Source: Lachnospiraceae bacterium UBA7027
GTDB taxonomy: Bacteria; Bacillota; Clostridia; Lachnospirales; Lachnospiraceae
Length of the DNA stretch: 10,009 bases
Direction: 5' to 3'
Assembly: GCA_002494135.1 (NCBI GenBank)
Contig: DLBG01000028.1
Span: forward strand, 1 to 10,009
The notes beneath the pieces were generated by a model. That model was not told where the DNA came from. It saw only the letters and a list, made by a program, of their open reading frames with translations, and ran no database searches. Positions 1-6,648 of the stretch are shown here, one piece after another. Within the stretch, counting starts at the first letter, position 1. The number at the start of each line of letters is the position of its first letter. The translations under genes were made by a program, and so were the position numbers.

Positions 1-945
1 CACATGATGCCCGATATGGACGGTGTGGAGACGGTACAGAGAATCCGTTCCATCAACAGCGAATACGCAAAGACCGTTCCCATTATTGCACTGACCGCCA
101 ATGCCGGAGAAGCCGACAAAAACCTGTTTATCAAAAACGGCATGAACGACCTTTTGGCAAAGCCCATCGATACGCATTCGCTTGCCGGTATTCTTCGGAC
201 TTATCTTCCGAAGGAACTTCAGGAAGAGATTCCGGGATCTTCCGTCAGCGGCATGAAGGGCGTCGAGTATGCACTCGGTGCGGATGAAGAAAACACTTCC
301 GGAAAGGGCGTATTCGATGAGAAAGATTTTACCTTCCCGATGAAGGGAATCGATTACCGCTATGCGTTCGATATTTTCTCCGGCAACCGGAATGCATATA
401 TAGAGATTTTAAGATGCATACGCGAAGAGGGCGAGAACAAACCCGAGCAGCTTCGCAAATTTATTGAGGATAAAGATTATAAGAACTACACGATAGAGGT
501 GCATGCACTGAAGAGTTCGTTCTTAAGTATCGGTGCGATGACGCTTTCGGATCATTTCCGTGAGCATGAGATGAACGGCAAGGCCGGCAACAAGAAAGAA
601 ATCCGTGACGATCTGGAGAATCTCATGAAGGAATACGAGCAGATGCTGTCCGAGATTCGGGACTTCTTTATCTCCGAGGAGAAGGAAGAACCTGCGAAGA
701 AACTGGCCGGCAGTGCGATTTCGCTTCGCGAGTACAAGCGTACGCTCGAATACATTGCAAAGGAACTTGAGTATTTTGAAATCGACCGCGCGGAGGAAGA
801 GATGGAAAGCCTGATGAAGTGCAGGCTTGATGAGAAGGCTGAGAAGAGGCTGAAAGAAGCCAAGCATCACATGGATAACTTCATGTACGAGGAAGCCAGG
901 GAAGAGATTATGGTGCTCCTTTCCATGGCGGAAGCGGAGAATTAA
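1..945 (+). CDS. Receiver-Hpt protein, 3' part (probable hybrid histidine kinase C-terminus)
   Basis: The reading frame is open through the left edge, so the true start is outside the window. Numbering from the Met at base 4, residues 1-70 are the second half of a receiver domain: the MMPDMDG loop, conserved Thr31 (ALTAN) and Lys53 (AKPID). The phosphoacceptor Asp is expected just left of the window. Residues about 115-220 form a histidine phosphotransfer (Hpt) domain: GIDYRYAFDIFSGN, then VHALKSS with His167 as the predicted phosphorylated residue, then SIGAMTLSDHFREHE. A charged helical, coiled-coil-like tail fills about 240-313. Such receiver-Hpt tails normally end hybrid sensor kinases, passing phosphate from the receiver to the Hpt His and on to a response regulator. 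The next gene, 15 bp away, encodes one and is the obvious candidate partner; that pairing is inference. A stand-alone receiver-Hpt protein cannot be excluded. Confidence 0.9.
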   Translation, partial: HMMPDMDGVETVQRIRSINSEYAKTVPIIALTANAGEADKNLFIKNGMNDLLAKPIDTHSLAGILRTYLPKELQEEIPGSSVSGMKGVEYALGADEENTSGKGVFDEKDFTFPMKGIDYRYAFDIFSGNRNAYIEILRCIREEGENKPEQLRKFIEDKDYKNYTIEVHALKSSFLSIGAMTLSDHFREHEMNGKAGNKKEIRDDLENLMKEYEQMLSEIRDFFISEEKEEPAKKLAGSAISLREYKRTLEYIAKELEYFEIDRAEEEMESLMKCRLDEKAEKRLKEAKHHMDNFMYEEAREEIMVLLSMAEAEN

Positions 946-960
946 CCCGGGGGATTATTT

Positions 961-2298
961 ATGAGGCACATACTGATTGTCGACGACAACAAAACAAACC
1001 TGATTATGGCGCGCCAGGAGCTGAAGGAGGAGTATGAAGTAACTCCCGTCATTTCCGGTGAGCAGGCCATTCAGTTTCTGGAAAAGCGTATTCCGGATCT
1101 GATTCTTCTGGATATCAATATGCCCGTTATGGACGGAAAGGAAACGCTGACGAAGATTAAGAGCAATCCCGCATGGAGTACGATTCCGGTGATTTTCCTG
1201 ACATCGGACGAATCCTCCGAAACCGAGGCGGAATGCCTTCGTCTGGGGGCAGAGGACTACATTCGTAAGCCGTTTGTTTCCAAGGTTATGAAGAGCCGTA
1301 TCGAGCGTGTTATCAACACCAGAAGCCGGACCAACGACTATATCGATCTGGCCCGCCGTGATGCGCTGACAGGGCTTTACAACCGCAAGTATACCGAGGA
1401 ACTGATCCGCAAGAGTCTCGAAGGAGGTACCCAGGGCATGATGTTTATGATTGACCTGGATAACTTCAAGCTGATCAATGATAAAATGGGACATGCGGAA
1501 GGCGACAAGGTCATTCGTATGTTTTCGGATATTTTAAGACAGTATGCAAGAAGCAACGATATCGTCTGCCGTCTCGGCGGTGACGAATTCATTCTGTATC
1601 TCGTCGGCGTCGGCGATCGTAAAATCGCATCCGAACGTGCAAAGAGCATTATCAATACCTTAGACGCAAGACTTGACGAAATGGGTTACTCAAAAACCTG
1701 TTCCGTGTCGGTCGGCATTGCGATTTATCCGCAGGACGGCGATAATTTCCAGACGCTTTACAATAACGCGGACCGTGCACTGTACCTGGTAAAGAAGAAC
1801 GGCAAGAATGCTTACCGCTTCTACAGCGACGAGGAGGACGGAAGCGAAGTGCTTCCTTCTTCGCTTTCGAATATCCGCTACTTAATCGAAGGCAGGCAGG
1901 ATTATTCACAGGGCATTTACAATGTGATGTACGACGAGTTCCGGTATATTTTTAATTTTATCTCACGCTATGCTTCCCGAAACAAGAAGCCGGTGCAGCT
2001 GATGCTCTTTACACTGCAGTGTGATATCGGAACGGATAAGGACCGCGTCATTCGCTCCATGGATGCACTGGAAAGCGCTGCAGCCGTATCGCTTCGAATG
2101 GTGGATGTGGGCAACCGCTTCTCCGACAAGCAGTATGTGATTATCCTTTTGGATGCCGACATGGACAGCGCAAAGCAGGTGGCAATGCGTCTGATTTCGA
2201 AATATGAGCTGATCAAACCCGAGGACGGGCTTCGCGTGCAGTATGAAAGCTGTCCGCTCAGGTTTCATATCGGAGAGGATTCGAATCCCGAGACTTAA
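961..2298 (+). CDS. Response-regulator diguanylate cyclase with extra C-terminal module
   Basis: Predicted cytosolic enzyme making cyclic di-GMP from two GTP under phosphorylation control (445 aa). The receiver domain spans 1-120, with acidic pair D8-D9, phosphoacceptor D51 (LLDINMP), T81 and K103 (RKPF). The GGDEF domain spans about 127-287: DALTGLYNR at 134-142, metal-binding D165 (MIDLDNFK) and an intact GGDEF at 206-210, so it should be active. RSND at 197-200 lies five residues before GGDEF, the place and pattern of the inhibitory I-site, so product feedback is likely. About 150 further residues do not belong to a normal cyclase and look like a second, decayed GGDEF-like fold (see findings). 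The ATG at 961 follows a GGGGG run at 949-953. The close upstream receiver-Hpt gene suggests a phosphorelay; no DNA-binding or EAL domain is present. Confidence 0.93.
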   Translation: MRHILIVDDNKTNLIMARQELKEEYEVTPVISGEQAIQFLEKRIPDLILLDINMPVMDGKETLTKIKSNPAWSTIPVIFLTSDESSETEAECLRLGAEDYIRKPFVSKVMKSRIERVINTRSRTNDYIDLARRDALTGLYNRKYTEELIRKSLEGGTQGMMFMIDLDNFKLINDKMGHAEGDKVIRMFSDILRQYARSNDIVCRLGGDEFILYLVGVGDRKIASERAKSIINTLDARLDEMGYSKTCSVSVGIAIYPQDGDNFQTLYNNADRALYLVKKNGKNAYRFYSDEEDGSEVLPSSLSNIRYLIEGRQDYSQGIYNVMYDEFRYIFNFISRYASRNKKPVQLMLFTLQCDIGTDKDRVIRSMDALESAAAVSLRMVDVGNRFSDKQYVIILLDADMDSAKQVAMRLISKYELIKPEDGLRVQYESCPLRFHIGEDSNPET

Positions 2299-2319
2299 GG
2301 CGGTGAAAAAGACCGGCAA

Positions 2320-2341
2320 CCGGGGACTAAGCAGGCCCCGG
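2320..2341. repeat. GC-rich inverted repeat between genes
   Basis: CCGGGG at 2320-2325 pairs perfectly with CCCCGG at 2336-2341 around a 10-nt loop, 22 bp after the cyclase stop codon. No T-run follows it, so it is not a standard intrinsic terminator. It could attenuate transcription or stabilise mRNA, but nothing proves this. The rest of the 103-bp gap (2299-2401) shows no convincing promoter; it ends in the AGAGGA ribosome binding site of the next gene. Confidence 0.4.
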
Positions 2342-2401
2342 GAAATACGGTATCAGGCCGTTACGAAAAGAAAGATATAAAGTTCGACAGAGGAAACGAA
2401 A

Positions 2402-2881
2402 TTGGAAACAGAGTTTGACGTAAAAATCACGGTGTCGGCACTCTTTGATTACAAGATGCAGGTGCTGTACAGACAGCCGGTGACCATCATTATGACGGCC
2501 ATCGGATGTTTGATGATATACGGTTTTATCACGATGCATCAGTGGTATTACCCTGTGATTGCGGCAATTCTGATTCTGTATCCGCCCATTGATATGCTCA
2601 GGCTGTCTGTAATGCAGGCAAAAATGGTTCCGGCTTTCAAAAACGGGATGCATTACAAGCTATCCGCGGAGGGTGTGCTGGTTCGGACCGGAGAAGAAGA
2701 GCAGCTTGTGCCGTGGGAGAACTGCATAAAAGCCACGGGAAGCAGAAGCAGTTATTTTATTTTTACCGGCAAGAAAAATGCGTTTATTCTGCCGAGAGCG
2801 GATATGAAGGAAAAGACAGAGGATGTGCTTCGCATCATCAGCGCAAACATGGCACCGGAGAAAGTGAAAATCCGATATTAG
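2402..2881 (+). CDS. YcxB-like two-helix membrane protein
   Basis: 159-aa protein of unknown function that resembles the YcxB-like family of Firmicutes. A polar N-terminus (FDVKITVSALFDYKM) is followed by two membrane helices at about residues 27-46 and 49-67, then a soluble domain of about 90 residues. The latter, with YKLSAEGVLVRTGEEEQLVPWENCIKA and YFIFTGKKNAFILPRADM, has the beta-rich, PH-like pattern usual for this family, probably on the cytosolic side. The start is TTG at 2402, served by AGAGGA about 8 bases upstream. The next Met (residue 19) would remove the conserved N-terminal segment, so TTG is preferred. It lies 31 bp before tsaE, a linkage I recall from Clostridia, but no function follows from that. 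The assignment rests on topology and overall resemblance rather than catalytic motifs. Confidence 0.75.
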   Translation: METEFDVKITVSALFDYKMQVLYRQPVTIIMTAIGCLMIYGFITMHQWYYPVIAAILILYPPIDMLRLSVMQAKMVPAFKNGMHYKLSAEGVLVRTGEEEQLVPWENCIKATGSRSSYFIFTGKKNAFILPRADMKEKTEDVLRIISANMAPEKVKIRY

Positions 2882-2912
2882 ATGTTCGTGCCGGAAGGGT
2901 GAAAAGAATACA

Positions 2913-3338
2913 GTGAGTAAAATAATCGAAACATACAGTGCCGGGGAAACGTTTCATCTCGGCAGGCAGATTGGAGAAGAGGCAGAGCCGGGGCAGGTAT
3001 ATGCCCTTTTGGGCGATTTAGGCGTCGGCAAAACCGTCCTGATTCAGGGCGTGGCGAAGGGGCTTGGAATCGACGAGCCGGTTAATTCACCGACCTTTAC
3101 CATCGTACAGGTGTATGAAAGCGGAAGACTTCCGTTCTATCATTTTGACGTTTACCGAATCGGCGATATCGAAGAGATGGACGAAATCGGCTACGAGGAC
3201 TATTTCTACGGAAACGGCGTATGCTTCGTGGAATGGGCAAACCTTGTGGAAGAGATTATGCCGAAGGAAACGATAAAAATCACGATCGAGAAAGACCTTA
3301 CAAAAGGATTCGATTATCGACGTATTACAATCAGTTAG
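2913..3338 (+). CDS. tsaE: tRNA t6A biosynthesis ATPase TsaE
   Basis: TsaE is the small P-loop ATPase that works with TsaB and TsaD to transfer threonylcarbamoyl to A37 of ANN-decoding tRNAs in the cytosol. The 141-aa length is normal for the family. Signature sequences are all present: Walker A GDLGVGKT at residues 34-41, the switch-like SPTFTIVQVY at 59-68, HFDVYR at 77-82 and VEWAN at 106-110, with E107-W108 at the usual place. The start is GTG at 2913, giving MSKIIETYSAGET, a typical TsaE N-terminus. Its Shine-Dalgarno is probably the AAGGGTG at about 2894-2900, slightly far upstream. The gene is followed after 9 bp by the TsaB-RimI fusion, consistent with co-expression of complex partners. 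Nothing looks damaged. Confidence 0.96.
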   Translation: MSKIIETYSAGETFHLGRQIGEEAEPGQVYALLGDLGVGKTVLIQGVAKGLGIDEPVNSPTFTIVQVYESGRLPFYHFDVYRIGDIEEMDEIGYEDYFYGNGVCFVEWANLVEEIMPKETIKITIEKDLTKGFDYRRITIS

Positions 3339-3347
3339 GAAAACAAC

Positions 3348-4517
3348 ATGAAAATATTAGCTCTGGATTCCTCGGGAAACGTGGCGAGCGTTGCCCTGAT
3401 CGAGGATGATGTACTGAAAGCCGAATACACGATTGATTATAAAAAGACACATTCCCAGACCCTGCTTCCGATGCTGGATGAATTAAAGAGGATGACGGAA
3501 CTGAATCTGGAAAGCATCGATGCGATTGCTGTTGCGGAGGGCCCGGGGTCGTTTACCGGACTTCGAATCGGAGCCGCAACCGCAAAGGGACTGGCACTGG
3601 CATTAAACAAGCCCATTGTGCCCGTTCCGACTACGGAAGGACTTGCTTATAACCTCTTCGGCCATAGCGGCGTCATCTGCCCGATTATGGATGCGAGACG
3701 GGAACAGGTATACACCGGGCTCTTCGGTTTTATTTCCGCATCGGAAGAATGCGATACCTGTGATAAAAAGGAAGGGCATTACGAGTTCGTGCGCATCAGG
3801 GAAACCGCGGCCATGGGCATTGAAGAACTTTGCAAAATCCTGAATGAACGCGGCGAGGAAGTGATTTTTTTAGGGGACGGCGTGGCCGTATACCGCGAAA
3901 AAATAGCCGGTCTTATGAAAGTGCCTTACCTGTTTGCACCGGCACATTTAAACCGCCAGCATGCAGGCAGTGTCGGCGTGCGCGGCATGGAACTGTTTGC
4001 GGCCGGGAAAGTGCAGAGTGCCGCACAGCACAGCCCGGTTTATTACCGGACATCCCAGGCAGAGCGTGAGCGCAGGGAAAAGGCGCAGATACGGCCGATG
4101 CGATACGAAGATCTGGGAATTGTTTCGGAAATGGAGAATACTTCCTATCCGGATCCGTGGAGTAACCGTGGATTTGAAGAAGAATTAAGCAACGAGAATG
4201 CAATGTGCGTTGTCATAGAAGATACTACAGGTGTAGTCGGATATGCGGTAGCGATTCTGACCGGCGAGGACGCCGATTTGGTGAAAATCACCGTTGCCGG
4301 GAAAGAACGTTGCAAAGGATACGGACGCAAACTTCTTGATGAAGTGGTTGCGGAACTGGGTAACCGCGGCATCCGGAATGTTACGCTGGAAGTGCGCGCC
4401 TCGAATGAACCGGCGATTACGCTTTACGAACGTGCCGGTTTTACAAGCGAAGGAGTCCGGCCGAATTTTTACGAAAAGCCTTCGGAAGATGCAATCATTT
4501 ACTGGCTGCGTAAATAA
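3348..4517 (+). CDS. tsaB-rimI: TsaB-RimI fusion: t6A complex subunit and protein N-acetyltransferase
   Basis: A 389-aa two-domain protein. Residues 1-240 are TsaB, the TsaD dimerisation partner: ILALDSSGNVASVAL at the start, HSQTLLPML at 35-43, GPGSFTGLRIG at 65-75 and the usual C-terminal PVYYRTSQAERE at 230-241. Residues about 247-389 are a GNAT acetyltransferase of the RimI type, which acetylates the N-terminus of ribosomal protein S18: IRPMRYEDL, PDPW at 268-271, the acetyl-CoA loop RCKGYG at 321-326 and NEPAITLYERAGF at 353-365. E348 and Y360 match in spacing the E. coli RimI catalytic pair E103/Y115. Both halves look complete; the charged stretch at about 236-247 joins them in one uninterrupted frame. 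TAGGA, overlapping the tsaE stop, serves as ribosome binding site. S18 as substrate is inferred from family, not visible here. Confidence 0.94.
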   Translation: MKILALDSSGNVASVALIEDDVLKAEYTIDYKKTHSQTLLPMLDELKRMTELNLESIDAIAVAEGPGSFTGLRIGAATAKGLALALNKPIVPVPTTEGLAYNLFGHSGVICPIMDARREQVYTGLFGFISASEECDTCDKKEGHYEFVRIRETAAMGIEELCKILNERGEEVIFLGDGVAVYREKIAGLMKVPYLFAPAHLNRQHAGSVGVRGMELFAAGKVQSAAQHSPVYYRTSQAERERREKAQIRPMRYEDLGIVSEMENTSYPDPWSNRGFEEELSNENAMCVVIEDTTGVVGYAVAILTGEDADLVKITVAGKERCKGYGRKLLDEVVAELGNRGIRNVTLEVRASNEPAITLYERAGFTSEGVRPNFYEKPSEDAIIYWLRK

Positions 4518-4538
4518 CAATAGTTTTGGAGTAAAGAA

Positions 4539-5504
4539 ATGATAGATGTTTGCCTGCTCGGAACCGGAGGAATGATGCCCCTGCCTTACAGGTGGCTTAC
4601 CTCCCTGTTAATCCGATACAACGGTCATACGGTTTTGGTCGACTGCGGAGAGGGAACCCAGATTGCGATGCGCGAGAAGGGGTTCAGTCCCAATCCCGTG
4701 GATGTGATTTGTTTTACCCATTTTCATGCCGACCACATCAGCGGCCTGCCGGGCATGCTGTTAAATCTCGGCAATGCGGACCGGACAGAACCGGTTACAT
4801 TAATCGGACCGAAAGGTCTGACGCGTGTAGTTTCCTCACTCCGCGCGATTGCACCGGAACTTCCTTTTGAGGTGAAGTGTATCGAGATTTCGGAATTGGA
4901 AGAAGACTTTCTTCTCCCCGAACTGGAAGGACTCGGAATCCACTCGTTTCGTGTGAATCATAATGTACCCTGCTACGGATATTCCTTTGTGCTCGGACGA
5001 GCCGGAAAGTTTGATGCCGGGCGCGCCAAGGCGCAGAACATTCCGTTGAAATTATGGAGCCGCCTTCAGAAGGGGGAAGTGATTACACAGGACGGCGTGA
5101 CCTACACGCCCGACATGGTAATGGGTGCGGCACGCAAGGGATTGAAGGTGACATACACCACGGATACGCGTCCCTGCGAATCCATCGTCCGTAATGCCAC
5201 GGGTGCGGATCTGTTTATCTGCGAAGGAATGTACGGGGAACCGGGCATGGAAGAGAAGGCGAAAGCACACAAGCACATGACATTTTACGAGGCGGCGGAT
5301 CTTGCAAGCCGGGCCGGTGTACCGGAATTGTGGCTGACGCATTACAGCCCGTCCCTTAATTATCCCGAACAGTACCGGGACAAGGTGCGTGAGATTTTTG
5401 CAAACACGATCGTGGCAAAAGACGGTCGCACGGTGGAGTTAAAATTTAAGGACGAAGACTCCGAAAAGACCGAAGGTCCCGAGAAGACCAAAGATAAGAA
5501 TTGA
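4539..5504 (+). CDS. rnz: Ribonuclease Z (tRNA 3' endonuclease)
   Basis: Zinc-dependent metallo-beta-lactamase endonuclease that cuts precursor tRNAs after the discriminator base, mainly those lacking an encoded CCA. At 321 aa it is close to the usual bacterial size. Metal ligands are in order: HFHADH at 61-66, H141 (VNHNVPCYGY), D209 (TTDTRP), and H268 (LTHYS); H246 (HKHMT) fits the catalytic His. The flexible-arm region is KFDAGRAKAQNIP then KLWSRLQKGE, diverging from the commoner GP-rich arm. A lysine/glutamate-rich tail (about 304-321) ends the protein. GGAG at 4528-4531 lies 7 bases before the ATG. The gene sits between tsaB-rimI and tsaD, and the tRNA-Ser at 9844 has no CCA, so it is a plausible local substrate. 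Arylsulfatase-like relatives exist, but motif order favours RNase Z. Confidence 0.93.
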   Translation: MIDVCLLGTGGMMPLPYRWLTSLLIRYNGHTVLVDCGEGTQIAMREKGFSPNPVDVICFTHFHADHISGLPGMLLNLGNADRTEPVTLIGPKGLTRVVSSLRAIAPELPFEVKCIEISELEEDFLLPELEGLGIHSFRVNHNVPCYGYSFVLGRAGKFDAGRAKAQNIPLKLWSRLQKGEVITQDGVTYTPDMVMGAARKGLKVTYTTDTRPCESIVRNATGADLFICEGMYGEPGMEEKAKAHKHMTFYEAADLASRAGVPELWLTHYSPSLNYPEQYRDKVREIFANTIVAKDGRTVELKFKDEDSEKTEGPEKTKDKN

Positions 5505-5532
5505 GAGAAAGAAACAGAAAAGAGACAGTTCA

Positions 5533-6564
5533 ATGAACAGTGAAAACAAAGACATTCTCGTACTGGGAATCGAATCGTCGTGTGACGAAACGGCGGCTGC
5601 GGTGATTAAAAACGGAAGAGAGATTCTCTCCAACGTCATCTATTCCCAGATTGATCTGCACACACTCTACGGGGGTGTTGTGCCGGAAATCGCATCGAGA
5701 AAACATATAGATAAAATCAATCAGGTCATTGAAGAAGCGCTGAAAAAGGCAAATGTCACCTTAAAGGACATCGATGCCATTGCGGTAACCTACGGGCCCG
5801 GCCTTGTGGGTGCACTTTTGGTCGGTGTTGCGGAAGCCAAGGCGATTGCTTTTGCAACCGGAATTCCGCTTGTCGGAGTGCATCACATTGAAGGACATAT
5901 CTGCGCCAACTATCTGGCAAACGCGCAGCTTGAGCCTCCTTTTATGTGCCTTGTGGTGTCCGGCGGACATACACATCTGGTAAACGTGAAGGATTACGGA
6001 GTCTACGAGATTCTCGGCAGAACCTTCGACGATGCTGCGGGTGAGGCTTTTGACAAGGTGGCACGTGCCATAGGTCTCGGTTATCCCGGCGGGCCGAAGA
6101 TTGATAAGGTATCAAATGAAGGAAATCCCGAAGCCATTCCTTTCCCGAGGGCAAAGGTGGGAGAGAGCGGATATGATTTTTCCTTCAGCGGGTTAAAGAG
6201 TGCTGTTTTAAATTATCTGAACAGCTGCGAGATGAAGGGAGAAGAAGTCAACCGCGCGGACGTGGCAGCCTCCTTCCAGCAGGCGGTTATCGATGTGCTT
6301 GTCGGACATTCCATGGATGCATTGGAAAAATATGAAGTGAAGAAGTTTGCCATTGCGGGCGGTGTTGCAAGTAACTCCCATCTGCGTGCGGCCTTCGAAG
6401 AAGCGTGCGAAAAACGCGGCGTGGAGTTTTTTCTGCCGCCTCCGATACTCTGTACCGATAACGCGGCCATGATCGGCTGTGCCGGTTACTATGAGTTTAT
6501 TAACGGGGTACGCAGCGGCTACGATTTAAATGCGGTGCCGAATCTCCGTCTCGGAGAACGTTAG
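5533..6564 (+). CDS. tsaD: tRNA N6-threonylcarbamoyladenosine transferase TsaD
   Basis: Catalytic subunit that transfers the threonylcarbamoyl group from threonylcarbamoyl-AMP to A37 of tRNAs reading ANN codons. The 343-aa length is standard, and every family landmark is visible: LGIESSCDETAAAV near the start, metal-binding H118 and H122 in HHIEGH, SGGHTHLV at 143-150, GRTFDDAAGEAFDKVAR at 162-178, DFSFSGLKSAV at 215-225, GGVASNSHLR at 276-285 and the CTDNAAMI motif with metal-binding D309. It lacks any sign of fusion or truncation. The start ATG at 5533 is preceded by a purine-rich tract (5505-5526) with only a weak GAGA-type site. Partner genes tsaE and tsaB-rimI lie upstream in the same cluster; tsaC/sua5, needed for the intermediate, is not in the window. 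Confidence 0.97.
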   Translation: MNSENKDILVLGIESSCDETAAAVIKNGREILSNVIYSQIDLHTLYGGVVPEIASRKHIDKINQVIEEALKKANVTLKDIDAIAVTYGPGLVGALLVGVAEAKAIAFATGIPLVGVHHIEGHICANYLANAQLEPPFMCLVVSGGHTHLVNVKDYGVYEILGRTFDDAAGEAFDKVARAIGLGYPGGPKIDKVSNEGNPEAIPFPRAKVGESGYDFSFSGLKSAVLNYLNSCEMKGEEVNRADVAASFQQAVIDVLVGHSMDALEKYEVKKFAIAGGVASNSHLRAAFEEACEKRGVEFFLPPPILCTDNAAMIGCAGYYEFINGVRSGYDLNAVPNLRLGER

Positions 6565-6588
6565 CGGGAATCCGGCAGGCGAAATAAA

Positions 6589-6643
6589 ACGGATTTGCAG
6601 GTCACGGAAGTAAAAGACGGATCTGCAGGTCACGGAAGTATAA
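6589..6643 (+). repeat. 28-bp direct tandem repeat at the ispD start
   Basis: Two adjacent copies of a 28-bp unit begin at 6589 and 6617. Their first 24 bases differ at only one position (ACGGATTTGCAGG against ACGGATCTGCAGG, then the same CACGGAAGTA). A weaker, shorter third echo (ACGGAATGCAG) follows at 6644. The repeat spans the tsaD-ispD junction and holds both candidate ispD starts: TTG at 6595 in copy one and ATG at 6649 in the echo. Confidence 0.85.
6634..6638 (+). promoter_or_regulatory. Ribosome binding site favouring the ATG start of ispD
   Basis: GGAAG lies 10 bases before ATG 6649. The same GGAAG occurs in repeat copy one at 6606-6610, but that is downstream of the alternative TTG 6595, which has no good site of its own. 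This supports 6649 as the main start. Confidence 0.5.
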
Positions 6644-6648
6644 ACGGA

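Noticed and set aside
955..1494. 179-codon open frame on the - strand inside the diguanylate cyclase gene
   Set aside because: It lies wholly opposite a gene with clear receiver and GGDEF motifs, its translation shows no family motifs, and I see no supporting ribosome binding site. It is a shadow of the coding strand.
2320..2341. Inverted repeat as an intrinsic terminator of the signalling genes
   Set aside because: The stem is GC-rich but no T-run follows, so it was kept only as an inverted repeat of unknown role.
2353..2381. Possible promoter before the YcxB-like gene (TATAAA at 2376-2381)
   Set aside because: The -10-like box has no recognisable -35 element at the right distance.
3913..4203. 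- strand open frame opposite the TsaB-RimI linker, considered as sign of a gene boundary or break
   Set aside because: The + strand frame is unbroken with intact motifs on both sides, so the fusion is read as real and the antisense frame as chance.
6595..6648. TTG at 6595 as the ispD start
   Set aside because: It adds 18 residues encoded by the tandem repeat, has no well-placed Shine-Dalgarno, and IspD proteins normally begin a few residues before the nucleotide-binding loop. ATG 6649 is favoured, though not proven.
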